This document shows positions 42,659-51,531 of a stretch of DNA of 64,000 nucleotides, piece by piece. The stretch is from Bacteroidota bacterium (lineage in GTDB: Bacteria > Bacteroidota > Bacteroidia > 2-12-FULL-35-15), in contig JAFLBF010000004.1 of the NCBI GenBank assembly GCA_017303895.1, forward strand, positions 20,910 to 84,909, written 5' to 3'. Under the pieces are notes generated by a model. It searched no databases and was not told the DNA's origin. It saw only the letters and a program-made list of their open reading frames with translations. Position 1 is the stretch's first letter. Each line of letters starts with the position of its first letter. The translations under genes were made by a program, and so were the position numbers.

Positions 42659-44581
42659 TTATGCTTTATTTAATTTACTATTTCTTCTACTGTATCCAAA
42701 ATAGATCGCTAATCCAACGATCAACCAAAGTCCAAATCCGATCCAGTTCGATACACCTAATTCGGCCATCATGTATAAACAGCTGACCAATCCTAACATC
42801 GGGATCAAAGATAAATTTGCACGGAAAGCCCAAACTGTCAATGCTAAAGTGATAAGTATAAAGATCCACATTGGGATCTTATGCTTGAACAAACTCCATC
42901 CCGACTCAAATTTCAAATCTTCTCCAACAGGTAATGAATTAACAAATGAAGAATAATTATCTTCCGTTAAATTGCTCATATACGTTTCAATATCATTACT
43001 AGCAGCAGCAAATGCAGCACTATCGGTTTGAACAATATGTGATTTTACTGAATTGATCTGCTCTTCATTCAATGAGGTAACAATGGTCGCAGCATCATTC
43101 ATTTGTTTTTCGTTGGTTACAAAATTCATAGTCGCCTCTTTATTGTATGAAAAGGATAATGCAATGGCTGCAATCAATAGAACCGGCATAATATATTTTG
43201 AATTGATATAAGGCGTTTTGAATTTTCCACGAGGAATATCTTTTTTGTTTTGCAATACAAGCACACCACCACAAACTAAAACAAAGGCGAATAATGTTCC
43301 AATGCTACACAGATCTGTAACCATAGTTAGATTTAAGAAAAGAGCAGGCACTGCAACTACAAAACCGGTTACAATGGTAGCGAAAGAAGGTGTTTTATAT
43401 TTTGGATGAACTTTCGCAAATGATTTTGGTAATAAGCCATCACGACTCATACTCATCCAGATACGCGGCTGCCCCATTTGGAACACTAACAATACACTCG
43501 CCATGGCCACAACAGCACTTACAGCAATGATACCCGACATCCATTTCAGATCTAGTTTTTCGAAAACAAAAGCCAAAGGATCACCCACATTCAGTTCGTT
43601 ATAACTCACCATACCTGTTAGTACCAATGCAATGATCACATATAGAACAGTACAAATGATGATCGCCCACATCATTCCCCTGGGAAGATCACGTTGTGGA
43701 TCCTTACATTCCTCGGCAGTTGTTGAAATAGCATCAAAACCTATATAAGCAAAGAATACAGCCGACACCCCTTTTAATATTCCTCCGATTCCATTGGGTG
43801 CAAAAGGATCCCAATTTTCCGTATCCACATAAAAAACACCAACAGCGATCACCAGCAAAATGATACAAAGCTTGATCACCACCATCAAGTTGCTGGCATT
43901 CTTGGATTCTTTCATCCCTTTATACACCAACCAGGTGATCAACACAATGATCATCAAGGCTGGAATATCTGCGATCAAATGTAAACGACCTAATGTAGGA
44001 GCAGTTGTCCATGCCGTATAAGCTGCTTGCACAGAAGCATCAAGATTCTCAAATGATTTACCACTTTGCATTAGAGCTGTAGCTTGATCAAAACCTTTTG
44101 AAGCAGAGAGATAATCCATTTGTATCCATTCCGGCAAATGAATCCCACCACTACTCAACAATCCTGTAAAATAATCACTCCAGGAAATAGCTACAGTAAT
44201 GTTACCAATGGCATATTCCATAATAAGCGCCCAACCGATGATCCAGGCGATCAATTCACCAAAGGCCACATAAGAATATGTATAAGCACTTCCGGAAACG
44301 GGAACCATGGAAGCAAATTCAGCATAAGCAAAAGCTGCAAATCCACAAGCAATGGCTGTGAAAATGAACAGAAAAATAACGGCCGGCCCACCATCAGCAC
44401 TGGCTTTACCGATAGTACTAAAAATACCGGCTCCAATAATGGCTGCAATACCAAATGCAGTAAGATCCCTAACACCTAAATGCTTTCCAAGAGAACCATG
44501 TCCATCACCGGCACCATCTTTTTCTACCTGTTTTAAAATATCCGTTACAGATTTCTTTCTGAATAAACTATTAAAGCTCAT
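42659..44581 (-). CDS. APC-family amino-acid permease (cationic amino-acid transporter type)
   Basis: 640 residues, with about 12-14 membrane helices. The first helix has the APC signature FGIAAIIGAGIFSTIGKAS (about 41-59), and VSGSAYTYSYVAFGELIAWI, FFAYIGFDAISTTAEEC and PRIWMSMSRDGLLPKSF are characteristic of CAT-type transporters. A long loop (about 480-565) and two more helices near the C-terminus are an extension beyond ordinary APC proteins. The N-terminal 25 residues are cytoplasmic. It is the first gene of a four-gene operon and has a -7 element 23 bases upstream. Confidence 0.92.
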   Translation of the reverse strand: MSFNSLFRKKSVTDILKQVEKDGAGDGHGSLGKHLGVRDLTAFGIAAIIGAGIFSTIGKASADGGPAVIFLFIFTAIACGFAAFAYAEFASMVPVSGSAYTYSYVAFGELIAWIIGWALIMEYAIGNITVAISWSDYFTGLLSSGGIHLPEWIQMDYLSASKGFDQATALMQSGKSFENLDASVQAAYTAWTTAPTLGRLHLIADIPALMIIVLITWLVYKGMKESKNASNLMVVIKLCIILLVIAVGVFYVDTENWDPFAPNGIGGILKGVSAVFFAYIGFDAISTTAEECKDPQRDLPRGMMWAIIICTVLYVIIALVLTGMVSYNELNVGDPLAFVFEKLDLKWMSGIIAVSAVVAMASVLLVFQMGQPRIWMSMSRDGLLPKSFAKVHPKYKTPSFATIVTGFVVAVPALFLNLTMVTDLCSIGTLFAFVLVCGGVLVLQNKKDIPRGKFKTPYINSKYIMPVLLIAAIALSFSYNKEATMNFVTNEKQMNDAATIVTSLNEEQINSVKSHIVQTDSAAFAAASNDIETYMSNLTEDNYSSFVNSLPVGEDLKFESGWSLFKHKIPMWIFILITLALTVWAFRANLSLIPMLGLVSCLYMMAELGVSNWIGFGLWLIVGLAIYFGYSRRNSKLNKA

Positions 44582-44604
44582 ATCTATCGTTTAGGGTTAT
44601 AAAA

Positions 44605-44612
44605 CAAATTTA
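44605..44612 (-). promoter_or_regulatory. -7 promoter element of the permease operon
   Basis: On the minus strand TAAATTTG, ending 23 bases before the permease ATG at 44581. Confidence 0.5.
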
Positions 44613-44622
44613 GGATAAAAAA

Positions 44623-45960
44623 TCAATTTAAAATCCTTTTTAAAAAGGGTAGTTTGGATACTAATTTCTGTTTGTCCAAAACCAACAAAAAAGCGATCAA
44701 TAAAAAAGGAAGTGTAGGGGTCCGGTATCTGGCTATTGCTCCTATGATCGGGGTTGTTTCTCCGATCACAATGAACTGTAGTATTACAAATGACAGACAA
44801 AACAGGATCAAATGCCAGGGCAATTCTTTAAAAGGTAAGATAAAATACAAACAAAGCAGCATGATCGCGATGATCAACATATTTTCAAAACCGGCCATCA
44901 GCATCATGATTGAATTCATTTCCCATGGAAATGGTCGCAGCAAAACATTAGAAACTGCTTGTGGAATATTTTTCACAAATGAAACAAAGGTTGGCTCTAA
45001 CTTATTGATCTGTATGGCACTATTGGCAACGGGAATCGGCTTCCCGGTCATATCTGTCATTTCGCCCGATGCCAGTTTATTGAACTCCAACTGTTTTTGA
45101 GAAAGTGTAACCAGTGGATTCTGAATATTGATAATACGGTCGATATTGAAACCAATTGTTGCCAAAACAATTACAACTGTAATAAATTTGAATACTACTT
45201 TTTGAGTATTGGTTTTATTTACCCACAAAAGAAAAAGTAAACCTGGTAAAAGAGAAAGCCAAACATAGAATTTTGAAAAGCCTAATAAAAAAGCCATGGA
45301 TATAACAGCAATGGTGGCTTTAAATTCGAAAAGACGATTAAAGAAATAGATCATTAATCCCAAGGCAAAAAACAAGATCCCTTCTTTTAATACACCCGAA
45401 CCCCAAAATAGAACGGAAGGAAGTAAAAAAACGACAAAAAACAATTCCTTTTTCTTGTCCATCAGGAACTCAGAAAATGTTTTGTAAAGAGCAATTAATC
45501 CAACAAAAGAAAGAAAACACATAAAAACCGTGTGCACATTAAAATACCCCATTGAAAAAAGTCGAACCAGCGCATTAAAACGGATGATCGTATGGCTATC
45601 ATTTAGCACATTGGCATCGTGAGCTCTTGCCCAAAAATTCATCTGCTTGTAATATTGATTGAAATCGCCTCCATCATTCCCAATACCGGTAAGCATGGCA
45701 AAATAGTGAGAAGGATTGGTTTTGAGTGCATCAAAGATCACTTTGCTATCATCAAAGTATTTATAGATATCTGCAGTAGCCCTGTCGGTATAATAGAAGG
45801 TATAAATAGCCCAAACAGCAAAACCGGCAATAACTTTCAGTAAAAATGCACCCGTCACCCATTTTTTAGAGATCCCGCTCAGCTCAAAAAAACGGATCTT
45901 TTGGATCAGAAAAACAAAAAATGTGGTGTATGCAAGCGATAAAATTATCTCCATGACCAT
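44623..45960 (-). CDS. Polytopic membrane protein (glycosyltransferase- or EpsG-like)
   Basis: About 445 residues from the ATG at 45960 (45954 also possible); an in-frame TTG at 45969 lies inside the -7 element. Roughly ten hydrophobic segments alternate with short loops (e.g. FFVVFLLPSVLFWGSGVLKEGILFF is one re-entrant pair). The large early loop (about 55-120, rich in Tyr/Asp/Phe) resembles the periplasmic part of GT39- or EpsG-type polysaccharide enzymes. No signature confirms a reaction. It stands alone with its own promoter. Confidence 0.7.
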   Translation of the reverse strand: MVMEIILSLAYTTFFVFLIQKIRFFELSGISKKWVTGAFLLKVIAGFAVWAIYTFYYTDRATADIYKYFDDSKVIFDALKTNPSHYFAMLTGIGNDGGDFNQYYKQMNFWARAHDANVLNDSHTIIRFNALVRLFSMGYFNVHTVFMCFLSFVGLIALYKTFSEFLMDKKKELFFVVFLLPSVLFWGSGVLKEGILFFALGLMIYFFNRLFEFKATIAVISMAFLLGFSKFYVWLSLLPGLLFLLWVNKTNTQKVVFKFITVVIVLATIGFNIDRIINIQNPLVTLSQKQLEFNKLASGEMTDMTGKPIPVANSAIQINKLEPTFVSFVKNIPQAVSNVLLRPFPWEMNSIMMLMAGFENMLIIAIMLLCLYFILPFKELPWHLILFCLSFVILQFIVIGETTPIIGAIARYRTPTLPFLLIAFLLVLDKQKLVSKLPFLKRILN

Positions 45961-45966
45961 AGCATT

Positions 45967-45974
45967 CAAATATA
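45967..45974 (-). promoter_or_regulatory. -7 promoter element of the polytopic membrane protein
   Basis: TATATTTG on the minus strand, 6 bases before the ATG at 45960. The mRNA would start at about the first ATG, so a leaderless transcript or a start at 45954 is suggested. Confidence 0.5.
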
Positions 45975-46046
45975 AGAATTCTTATCGCTTTAGAGTCGCT
46001 TAAATTCGATTGAATTAAAAAACAGAAAATGGCTGGGTTTATCAGC

Positions 46047-46757
46047 TTACTGATAAATCAAAAATATCGTTGGTCTTTTATTGATATCAGGCAGTTGTTT
46101 CTTCCAATCAAACACACTCTTTGTTTTAATGAATTCGGTTGGAAGTGTTATATCACAAGCGATACATAGCCTTGTTTTGTTTTCACATGCATTCAAAATA
46201 TCTTCCAATAAATGCATGTTACGGTAGGGCGTTTCAATGAACATCTGCGTTTGTTTACGCTTATAAACAAGCATTTCCAACTCCTTGATCTTTTTGATAC
46301 GCTCACCACGTTCTTTCGGCAAATAACCATTAAATGCAAAATTCTGTCCGTTAAAGCCGGAAGCCATCAATGACAATAATATAGAAGATGGTCCAACCAA
46401 TGGGATCACATCAATATTTTTTTCATGTGCCAGTTTCACAACGTCAGCTCCCGGATCGGCTACACCGGGACAACCCGCTTCTGAGATCACCCCAATATCT
46501 TTACCTTGTTGAATTGAATTTAAATAGGAAGAGATCTCTTGTGCTTGTGTATGCTGATTAAGAGGGTGCAGTATGATCTCCTGCAAAGGCTTTTTTATGC
46601 CGATCTTTTTTAAATAATGACGGGCCGATTTTTCATTCTCTACAATATACTCATCAATTTTATTGATCAGTTCATTTACCTTTAATGGAATAACATCTGT
46701 GGTCTCCGCTGTATCGCCAAGAGTAGTGGGAATGAGATATAGTTTTCCTTTATTCAT
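46047..46757 (-). CDS. RsmI-like tetrapyrrole-methylase-fold SAM methyltransferase
   Basis: 236 residues. KLYLIPTTLGDTAET is the start, then EKSARHYLKKIGI, and VISEAGCPGVADPGADVV (about 88-105) is the SAM-binding SEAGxPxIxDPG of RsmI. LVGPSSILLSLMASGFNG and FIETPYRNMHLLEDI complete the fold. RsmI methylates the 2'-O of C1402 in 16S rRNA, but this shorter, divergent type (LYLIPTTLG instead of LYVVATPIGN) is a Bacteroidota paralog whose target is not certain. Its start overlaps the smpB stop by one base. Confidence 0.85.
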   Translation of the reverse strand: MNKGKLYLIPTTLGDTAETTDVIPLKVNELINKIDEYIVENEKSARHYLKKIGIKKPLQEIILHPLNQHTQAQEISSYLNSIQQGKDIGVISEAGCPGVADPGADVVKLAHEKNIDVIPLVGPSSILLSLMASGFNGQNFAFNGYLPKERGERIKKIKELEMLVYKRKQTQMFIETPYRNMHLLEDILNACENKTRLCIACDITLPTEFIKTKSVFDWKKQLPDINKRPTIFLIYQ

Positions 46758-47209
46758 TAAGCCAATTTTCTTTTCATTTCCCGGTCAGTATCCCGCTTTT
46801 TAATATCCTCGCGCTTATCGAAGAGTTTCTTCCCTTTTGCAAGAGCGATCTCCAATTTTGCATATCCTTTGTCGGAAATGAATAATCGTAAAGGAATGAT
46901 AGTCAGCCCTTGATCTTTTAACTTATTTTGGAGTTTGTTTAATTCCTGACGGTTCAACAACAACTTTCTGTCGCGCTTTTCTTCCACATTGTTGTAAGTA
47001 CCATTAAAGTAATGTGCAATGTGCATGTTACGGATCAACAATTCATCTTTTTGAAAGACACAGAAAGCATCATTGATATTTGCTTTTCCTTCACGGATCG
47101 ATTTTATCTCGGTTCCGGTGAGCTGAATACCGGCAATATACTTATCGATGAATGCGTATTCAAACGAAGCCCTTTTATTCTTAATATTGATCGTATTCTC
47201 TGAACTCAT
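46757..47209 (-). CDS. smpB: SsrA-binding protein SmpB
   Basis: 150 residues. The family pattern is complete: [30 protein letters not shown] split across strands 1-3, [24 protein letters not shown], and [16 protein letters not shown], with a basic tail ([17 protein letters not shown]) that binds the ribosome. SmpB delivers tmRNA to stalled ribosomes. It overlaps the downstream RsmI-like gene by one base and lies 20 bases from the ZIP gene stop, so the three may be co-transcribed. Confidence 0.96.
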   Translation of the reverse strand: MSSENTINIKNKRASFEYAFIDKYIAGIQLTGTEIKSIREGKANINDAFCVFQKDELLIRNMHIAHYFNGTYNNVEEKRDRKLLLNRQELNKLQNKLKDQGLTIIPLRLFISDKGYAKLEIALAKGKKLFDKREDIKKRDTDREMKRKLA

Positions 47210-47229
47210 AAACTACACAAAGATACGCT

Positions 47230-48051
47230 TTATCCTAATCCGACATCCAAAATCATCATCACCAAAAATCCGGCAATCAATCCCAATGTAGCATAATCCG
47301 TGTATTTATCTCTTTGGGTTTCAGGGATAACTTCTTCAACCACTACATAGATCATGGCTCCGGCAGCAAAGGCTAAAGCATAAGGCAGTACAGGCTGTGC
47401 ATACAAAACAGCTACTGCTCCAATCACACCGGCTACCGGCTCAACAACAGCAGATAATTGTCCCCACCAAAAACTTTTAAACCGACTTAAGCCTGCTCTT
47501 CTCAATGGAACAGCTACGGCAGTTCCCTCCGGAAAATTTTGAATCCCGATTCCTATTGCTAATGCCACAGCAGCTCCAATATCGGCATGCGGTAAATTCG
47601 CTGCCACAGCACCAAAAGCAACTCCTACAGCCAATCCTTCCGGGATATTATGAAGAGTGATCGCTAATACCAATAAAGTTGTTTTATGCCAATCGGTTTT
47701 TATTCCTTCGCTTTCATGATCATTAAAATTCAAATGGATGTGTGGAATGATCTTATCTAATGCGAACAGGAATAATGCTCCTGCGGCAAAACCTACTGCC
47801 GGAGGAAACCAGGATGGCAATGAACCACCTTCCGACATTTCAATGGCAGGTGCCAGCAATGACCAAAAGCTGGCTGCTATCATCACCCCACCGGTAAAAC
47901 CGAGCATCGAATCCATCACTTTTCTATTCAAATTTTTGAAGAAAAAAACAAGGGATGCTCCCAATGCTGTCAAAAACCATGTAAATGTAGTTGCTAAAAA
48001 TGCCGCCCAAATAGGGTTGATCGATTTTAAATAGGTATAAACACTTTCCAT
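47230..48051 (-). CDS. ZIP-family divalent metal transporter
   Basis: 273 residues, eight membrane helices. The metal site of helices IV and V is intact: LAITLHNIPEGLAVGVAFG and IGIQNFPEGTAVAVPLRRAG (His-Asn-x2-Pro-Glu-Gly and Asn-x-Pro-Glu-Gly). The loop with a His-rich stretch (IIPHIHLNFNDHES, about 97-110) precedes helix IV. ZIP proteins import Zn, Fe or Mn, or act as exporters. The gene begins 3 bases after the stop of the DtxR-type regulator gene, so the two form one metal-responsive unit. Confidence 0.92.
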   Translation of the reverse strand: MESVYTYLKSINPIWAAFLATTFTWFLTALGASLVFFFKNLNRKVMDSMLGFTGGVMIAASFWSLLAPAIEMSEGGSLPSWFPPAVGFAAGALFLFALDKIIPHIHLNFNDHESEGIKTDWHKTTLLVLAITLHNIPEGLAVGVAFGAVAANLPHADIGAAVALAIGIGIQNFPEGTAVAVPLRRAGLSRFKSFWWGQLSAVVEPVAGVIGAVAVLYAQPVLPYALAFAAGAMIYVVVEEVIPETQRDKYTDYATLGLIAGFLVMMILDVGLG

Positions 48052-48053
48052 AA

Positions 48054-48710
48054 TTATTTGATTATTACCAATATATTTTTTGCTACTTCATTACTAATAA
48101 ACAGACTGTTCTTTTTATTGACCGATATCTGCAACGATTTGTCAAATGACACAATATCCTTGATCTTAATCTCATCTCCCAAACCGATAGCTGCCTGATC
48201 CAAGTACTGTAAAAATGCAGGAGAGTGGTCCACAACTCCGGTCATTACACAAACACTATTCTTTTTTAATTCTGATAGCAGCTGCGATTTTTGAACATGA
48301 AATTTCCCGTTGGCATCCGGGATTGGATCACCATGAGGATCAAATTTCGGAAAATTCAAAAAATGATCGATCTGTGCGATCAGTTTATCGGAATCGATAT
48401 GTTCTAATTGCTCAGCAACATCATGCACTTCGTCCCACTTAAAATTCAACTTCTCTACTAAAAACATTTCCCATAAGCGATGCTTACGGATAATATTCAA
48501 CGCTACCTTCTCTCCTTTCGCAGTCAAACTTACCCCTTGATACTTCTGATAGTTAATGAATTTTTTATCCGCTAATTTTTTGAGCATATCTGTTACTGAA
48601 GCTGCTTTTGTATTCATTTTTTCAGCTATGGCATTCGTTGTAACAACACTTTCTTTTTCAAGAAGTTTGTAGATCGCTTTTAAATAATTCTCTTCTGTAA
48701 AGGAATTCAT
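48054..48710 (-). CDS. DtxR/MntR-family metal-dependent repressor
   Basis: 218 residues from the ATG at 48710 (MNSFTEENYLKAIYKLLEKE). An ATG at 48737 is rejected because the -7 element lies at 48727-48734. The winged helix (about 1-65, TTNAIAEKMNTKAASVTDML) is followed by the dimerisation/metal domain with MFLVEKLNFKWDEVHDVAEQLEHI (Glu/His ligands, about 77-100) and a FeoA/SH3-like C-terminal domain (about 150-218). It is first in an operon with the ZIP gene and is divergent to a TonB receptor whose promoter carries a palindrome, the probable target. Confidence 0.9.
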   Translation of the reverse strand: MNSFTEENYLKAIYKLLEKESVVTTNAIAEKMNTKAASVTDMLKKLADKKFINYQKYQGVSLTAKGEKVALNIIRKHRLWEMFLVEKLNFKWDEVHDVAEQLEHIDSDKLIAQIDHFLNFPKFDPHGDPIPDANGKFHVQKSQLLSELKKNSVCVMTGVVDHSPAFLQYLDQAAIGLGDEIKIKDIVSFDKSLQISVNKKNSLFISNEVAKNILVIIK

Positions 48711-48726
48711 TGAAATCAATTTGATG

Positions 48727-48734
48727 CAAATATA
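48727..48734 (-). promoter_or_regulatory. -7 promoter element of the DtxR-type gene
   Basis: TATATTTG on the minus strand, 16 bases before the ATG at 48710. It rules out the upstream ATG at 48737 as a start. Confidence 0.6.
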
Positions 48735-48762
48735 CATTTTTTTAAACAGATGTCAATTATTT

Positions 48763-48778
48763 TTTAGACTTGTCTAAA
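48763..48778. promoter_or_regulatory. Palindromic metal-regulator operator
   Basis: TTTAGAC-TT-GTCTAAA is a perfect inverted repeat of 16 bp with the TTAG/CTAA outer bases of DtxR/MntR-type boxes. It lies 8 bases before the -7 element of the TonB receptor and also between the two divergent promoters, so one bound dimer could repress both. Confidence 0.65.
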
Positions 48779-48786
48779 TTTTTATT

Positions 48787-48794
48787 TACATTTG
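48787..48794 (+). promoter_or_regulatory. -7 promoter element of the TonB receptor
   Basis: TACATTTG, matching TAnnTTTG; ends 5 bases before the ATG at 48800, giving a very short or absent leader. Confidence 0.5.
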
Positions 48795-48799
48795 CATAA

Positions 48800-51055
48800 A
48801 TGAAAAAAGCATTTGTTGTCATATTTTCTATCCTATCTATTCTTGCCTATTCGCAAACAGGCTCAATCAGAGGCCGAATACAAGATGATAAAGGAGGATT
48901 AGAATTTGTTAGCATAGGACTTACAGGAACCAACTATTCCACAAACTCCGATAGTAAAGGATATTATGAATTACCGGCTATTCCCTTTGGCACCTATGAG
49001 CTTCAGGTAACATTGGTAGGCTATATGAAGATCAAACAAAAAGTGACGATCAACTCATCCCAACCATTGATCATCGATCATGAATTGGTTCCAACTGACA
49101 ACCGCTTGAATGAAGTAGTGGTTACAGGTACACTCAATGAAGTAAGCAAATCAGAATCAGCCATTCCGATAGACATTCTTACTCCAAAATTATTTCAGAA
49201 GAACCCAAGTCCGAGTTTATTTGAGTCGATCGGCATGGTAAATGGAATTCAGCCGCAACTGAATTGTAATGTGTGCAATACCGGTGATATTCATATCAAT
49301 GGTATGGAAGGCCCATATACCATGATCACCATTGATGGGATGCCGATCGTAAGCTCGCTGGCAACTGTATACGGTTTGAGTGGGATCCCGAATAGTTTAG
49401 TGAACCGTATTGAGGTAGTAAAAGGGCCGGCCAGCACACTCTTTGGCTCAGAAGCAGTAGGCGGATTGATCAATGTGATCACAAAAAATCCTATTTCTGC
49501 ACCAAAAATTAGTGCCGATGTAATGGCAACAAGTGATCAGGAATTCAATGTTGACCTAGGTTTTAAAAGCAAAATCAAAAAAGCTCACTCATTGCTGGGA
49601 GTGAATTATTTTAATTTTCAAAACAGAATGGACAAAAACAATGATGGCTTCACCGATGTGACACTTCAGCATAGGATCTCTTTATTCAATAAATGGAGCT
49701 TTGAAAGAAAGGAAAACAGAGTTGCTACCGTAGCCGCGCGTTTTGTATATGAAGACCGCTGGGGAGGAGAAACAAACTGGAGCAAAGAATTCAGGGGAGG
49801 TGATAGCATTTATGGTGAGTCGATCTACACAACACGATACGAACTAATCGGAAACTATCAACTTCCTATTGCTAAGGAGCACATTTTTTTTCAATACTCC
49901 TTCAATACACATCTTCAGAATTCATATTATGGCATTACATCCTATAATGCAGATCAAACAGTCGCCTTTGCACAGCTGTACTGGAATAAAAAGATCAATG
50001 ATAAGATCGTGATAGTATCAGGAATACCGATCAGATACACGTATTATGACGACAACACACCTGCTACACAAACAGCTGATTCACTGGTTCATACTAACAA
50101 GCCATCCTCCGTATTATTGCCCGGAATTTTCATTCAACCTGAGATCAAATTCAACACTAAAATTACATTATTAAGTGGTTTACGTTACGATCATAATTCC
50201 ACACACGGGCATATTTTATCACCTCGTTTCGCATTCAAATACGCGGTTAATGAAAACAACATATTGCGCATAAGTGCAGGAAACGGCTACCGGGTAGTGA
50301 ATTTATTTACCGAAGATCATGCTGCACTTACCGGAGCTAGAGAAGTAATTATAAAAAAAGATCTAAAACCCGAGCGGTCCTGGAACATCAATCTGAATTA
50401 TCAAAAATACTTCATCTTCAAAAAAGGAATTGTGAATCTGGATGCAAGTCTGTTCTACACTTACTTTACCAATAGGATCATTGCTGATTTTACAAGCAAT
50501 GCCAATCAGATCATTTATGATAACTTGAACGGATATGCAGTTTCCCAGGGTGGCTCATTAAGTTTGGACCTGACAATGGAAAACGGACTGAAGATCATCT
50601 TAGCAGGAACTTTCATGGATGTGTATAGTATGCAAAACGATTCTTTGGGACATTCATACAGAGTAGAACAAATGCATGCGCCTAAATTTTCAGGAAATTT
50701 CACAGCAAGTTATACGTTCAGTAAATCGGGATTAAGCATTGATTACACGGGTATCGTTAAAGGGCCGATGTTACTACCCACTGTACCCAACGATTTCAGA
50801 CCACAACATTCGCCTTGGTTCAGTCTGCAAAACATCCAGTTAACCAAAAAATTTAAAAAGAGTTTTGAGATATATGGAGGCGTCAAGAACATATTGGATT
50901 TTGTTCCGAAGGATCCCATATTACGACCGTTCGACCCATTTGACAAGCATATAACAGAGAATAACCCAAACGGTTATACCTTCGACCCCAGTTACAATTA
51001 TGCCCCTATTCAGGGAAGAAGATATTTTATTGGGATACGCTACACGCTCAACTAA
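48800..51055 (+). CDS. TonB-dependent receptor for metal or metal chelate
   Basis: 751 residues. A signal peptide (about 1-18, ending AYSQ) and a CarboxypepD_reg-like domain (SIRGRIQDDKGGLEFVSIGL, about 22-100) precede the plug (ESAIPIDILTPKLFQKNPSP, then ITIDGMPIVSSLATVYGLSG and ASTLFGSEAVGGLINVITK, about 120-230) and a 22-strand barrel ending IQGRRYFIGIRYTLN. The plug has CNVCNTGDIHINGMEG, with a Cys pair typical of cobalamin/metal-type receptors. It is divergent to the DtxR-type regulator and its promoter carries the operator, so its substrate is probably a metal or metal-chelate. The last 4 bases overlap the convergent gene. Confidence 0.93.
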   Translation: MKKAFVVIFSILSILAYSQTGSIRGRIQDDKGGLEFVSIGLTGTNYSTNSDSKGYYELPAIPFGTYELQVTLVGYMKIKQKVTINSSQPLIIDHELVPTDNRLNEVVVTGTLNEVSKSESAIPIDILTPKLFQKNPSPSLFESIGMVNGIQPQLNCNVCNTGDIHINGMEGPYTMITIDGMPIVSSLATVYGLSGIPNSLVNRIEVVKGPASTLFGSEAVGGLINVITKNPISAPKISADVMATSDQEFNVDLGFKSKIKKAHSLLGVNYFNFQNRMDKNNDGFTDVTLQHRISLFNKWSFERKENRVATVAARFVYEDRWGGETNWSKEFRGGDSIYGESIYTTRYELIGNYQLPIAKEHIFFQYSFNTHLQNSYYGITSYNADQTVAFAQLYWNKKINDKIVIVSGIPIRYTYYDDNTPATQTADSLVHTNKPSSVLLPGIFIQPEIKFNTKITLLSGLRYDHNSTHGHILSPRFAFKYAVNENNILRISAGNGYRVVNLFTEDHAALTGAREVIIKKDLKPERSWNINLNYQKYFIFKKGIVNLDASLFYTYFTNRIIADFTSNANQIIYDNLNGYAVSQGGSLSLDLTMENGLKIILAGTFMDVYSMQNDSLGHSYRVEQMHAPKFSGNFTASYTFSKSGLSIDYTGIVKGPMLLPTVPNDFRPQHSPWFSLQNIQLTKKFKKSFEIYGGVKNILDFVPKDPILRPFDPFDKHITENNPNGYTFDPSYNYAPIQGRRYFIGIRYTLN

Positions 51056-51450
51056 AGAGCATAAAAGGTATAGATCCTGTTTACAGACTTTTTGGATGCG
51101 GCATCAGTAAGTTTAAGATCTAATGAGCCACCGGAAATGGTGCCTTCATAACTTTGAGAGCCGGTTGATCCCTTTACTTCAAATTTGATCTCACACTTTT
51201 TGATCTTGTATTTTCCTGTCAACACCATGTCTTTATTTTCCTTATGAAACCATGAGAACACATCCATATAATCGTTTACAGATGTGGATGCCAATACCGT
51301 TCCGTCCTGATAAAATCGTAAAACAGCGGAATGTTCTTCATCCAACTTAAATGCATAAATACCATTATAGCTCAAGGCACAGTTATCTGCCTTTTTAAAT
51401 GACGATAATAACAAAACAACAAATACTAAAACAAAAGGGACTTTTTTCAT
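51052..51450 (-). CDS. Small secreted protein of unknown function
   Basis: 132 residues with a signal peptide (about 1-19, MKKVPFVLVFVVLLLSSFKK). The mature part (about 22-132) is a lipocalin-like beta structure with GIYAFKLDEEHSAVLRFY, VLTGKYKIKKCEIKFEVK and LDLKLTDAASKKS. Two Cys are present. It is convergent with the TonB receptor gene (4-base overlap). I do not recognise a family. Confidence 0.7.
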   Translation of the reverse strand: MKKVPFVLVFVVLLLSSFKKADNCALSYNGIYAFKLDEEHSAVLRFYQDGTVLASTSVNDYMDVFSWFHKENKDMVLTGKYKIKKCEIKFEVKGSTGSQSYEGTISGGSLDLKLTDAASKKSVNRIYTFYAL

Positions 51451-51531
51451 AAACGATTGATTTTATTTTAATTAACTATTGCTTTTTGTACAAAAATAAC
51501 ATACCTTCATCAAATAAAATAATTTTATTGC

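Noticed and set aside
45967..45969. TTG as start of the polytopic membrane protein
   Set aside because: It lies inside the -7 promoter element; the ATG at 45960 or 45954 is preferred.
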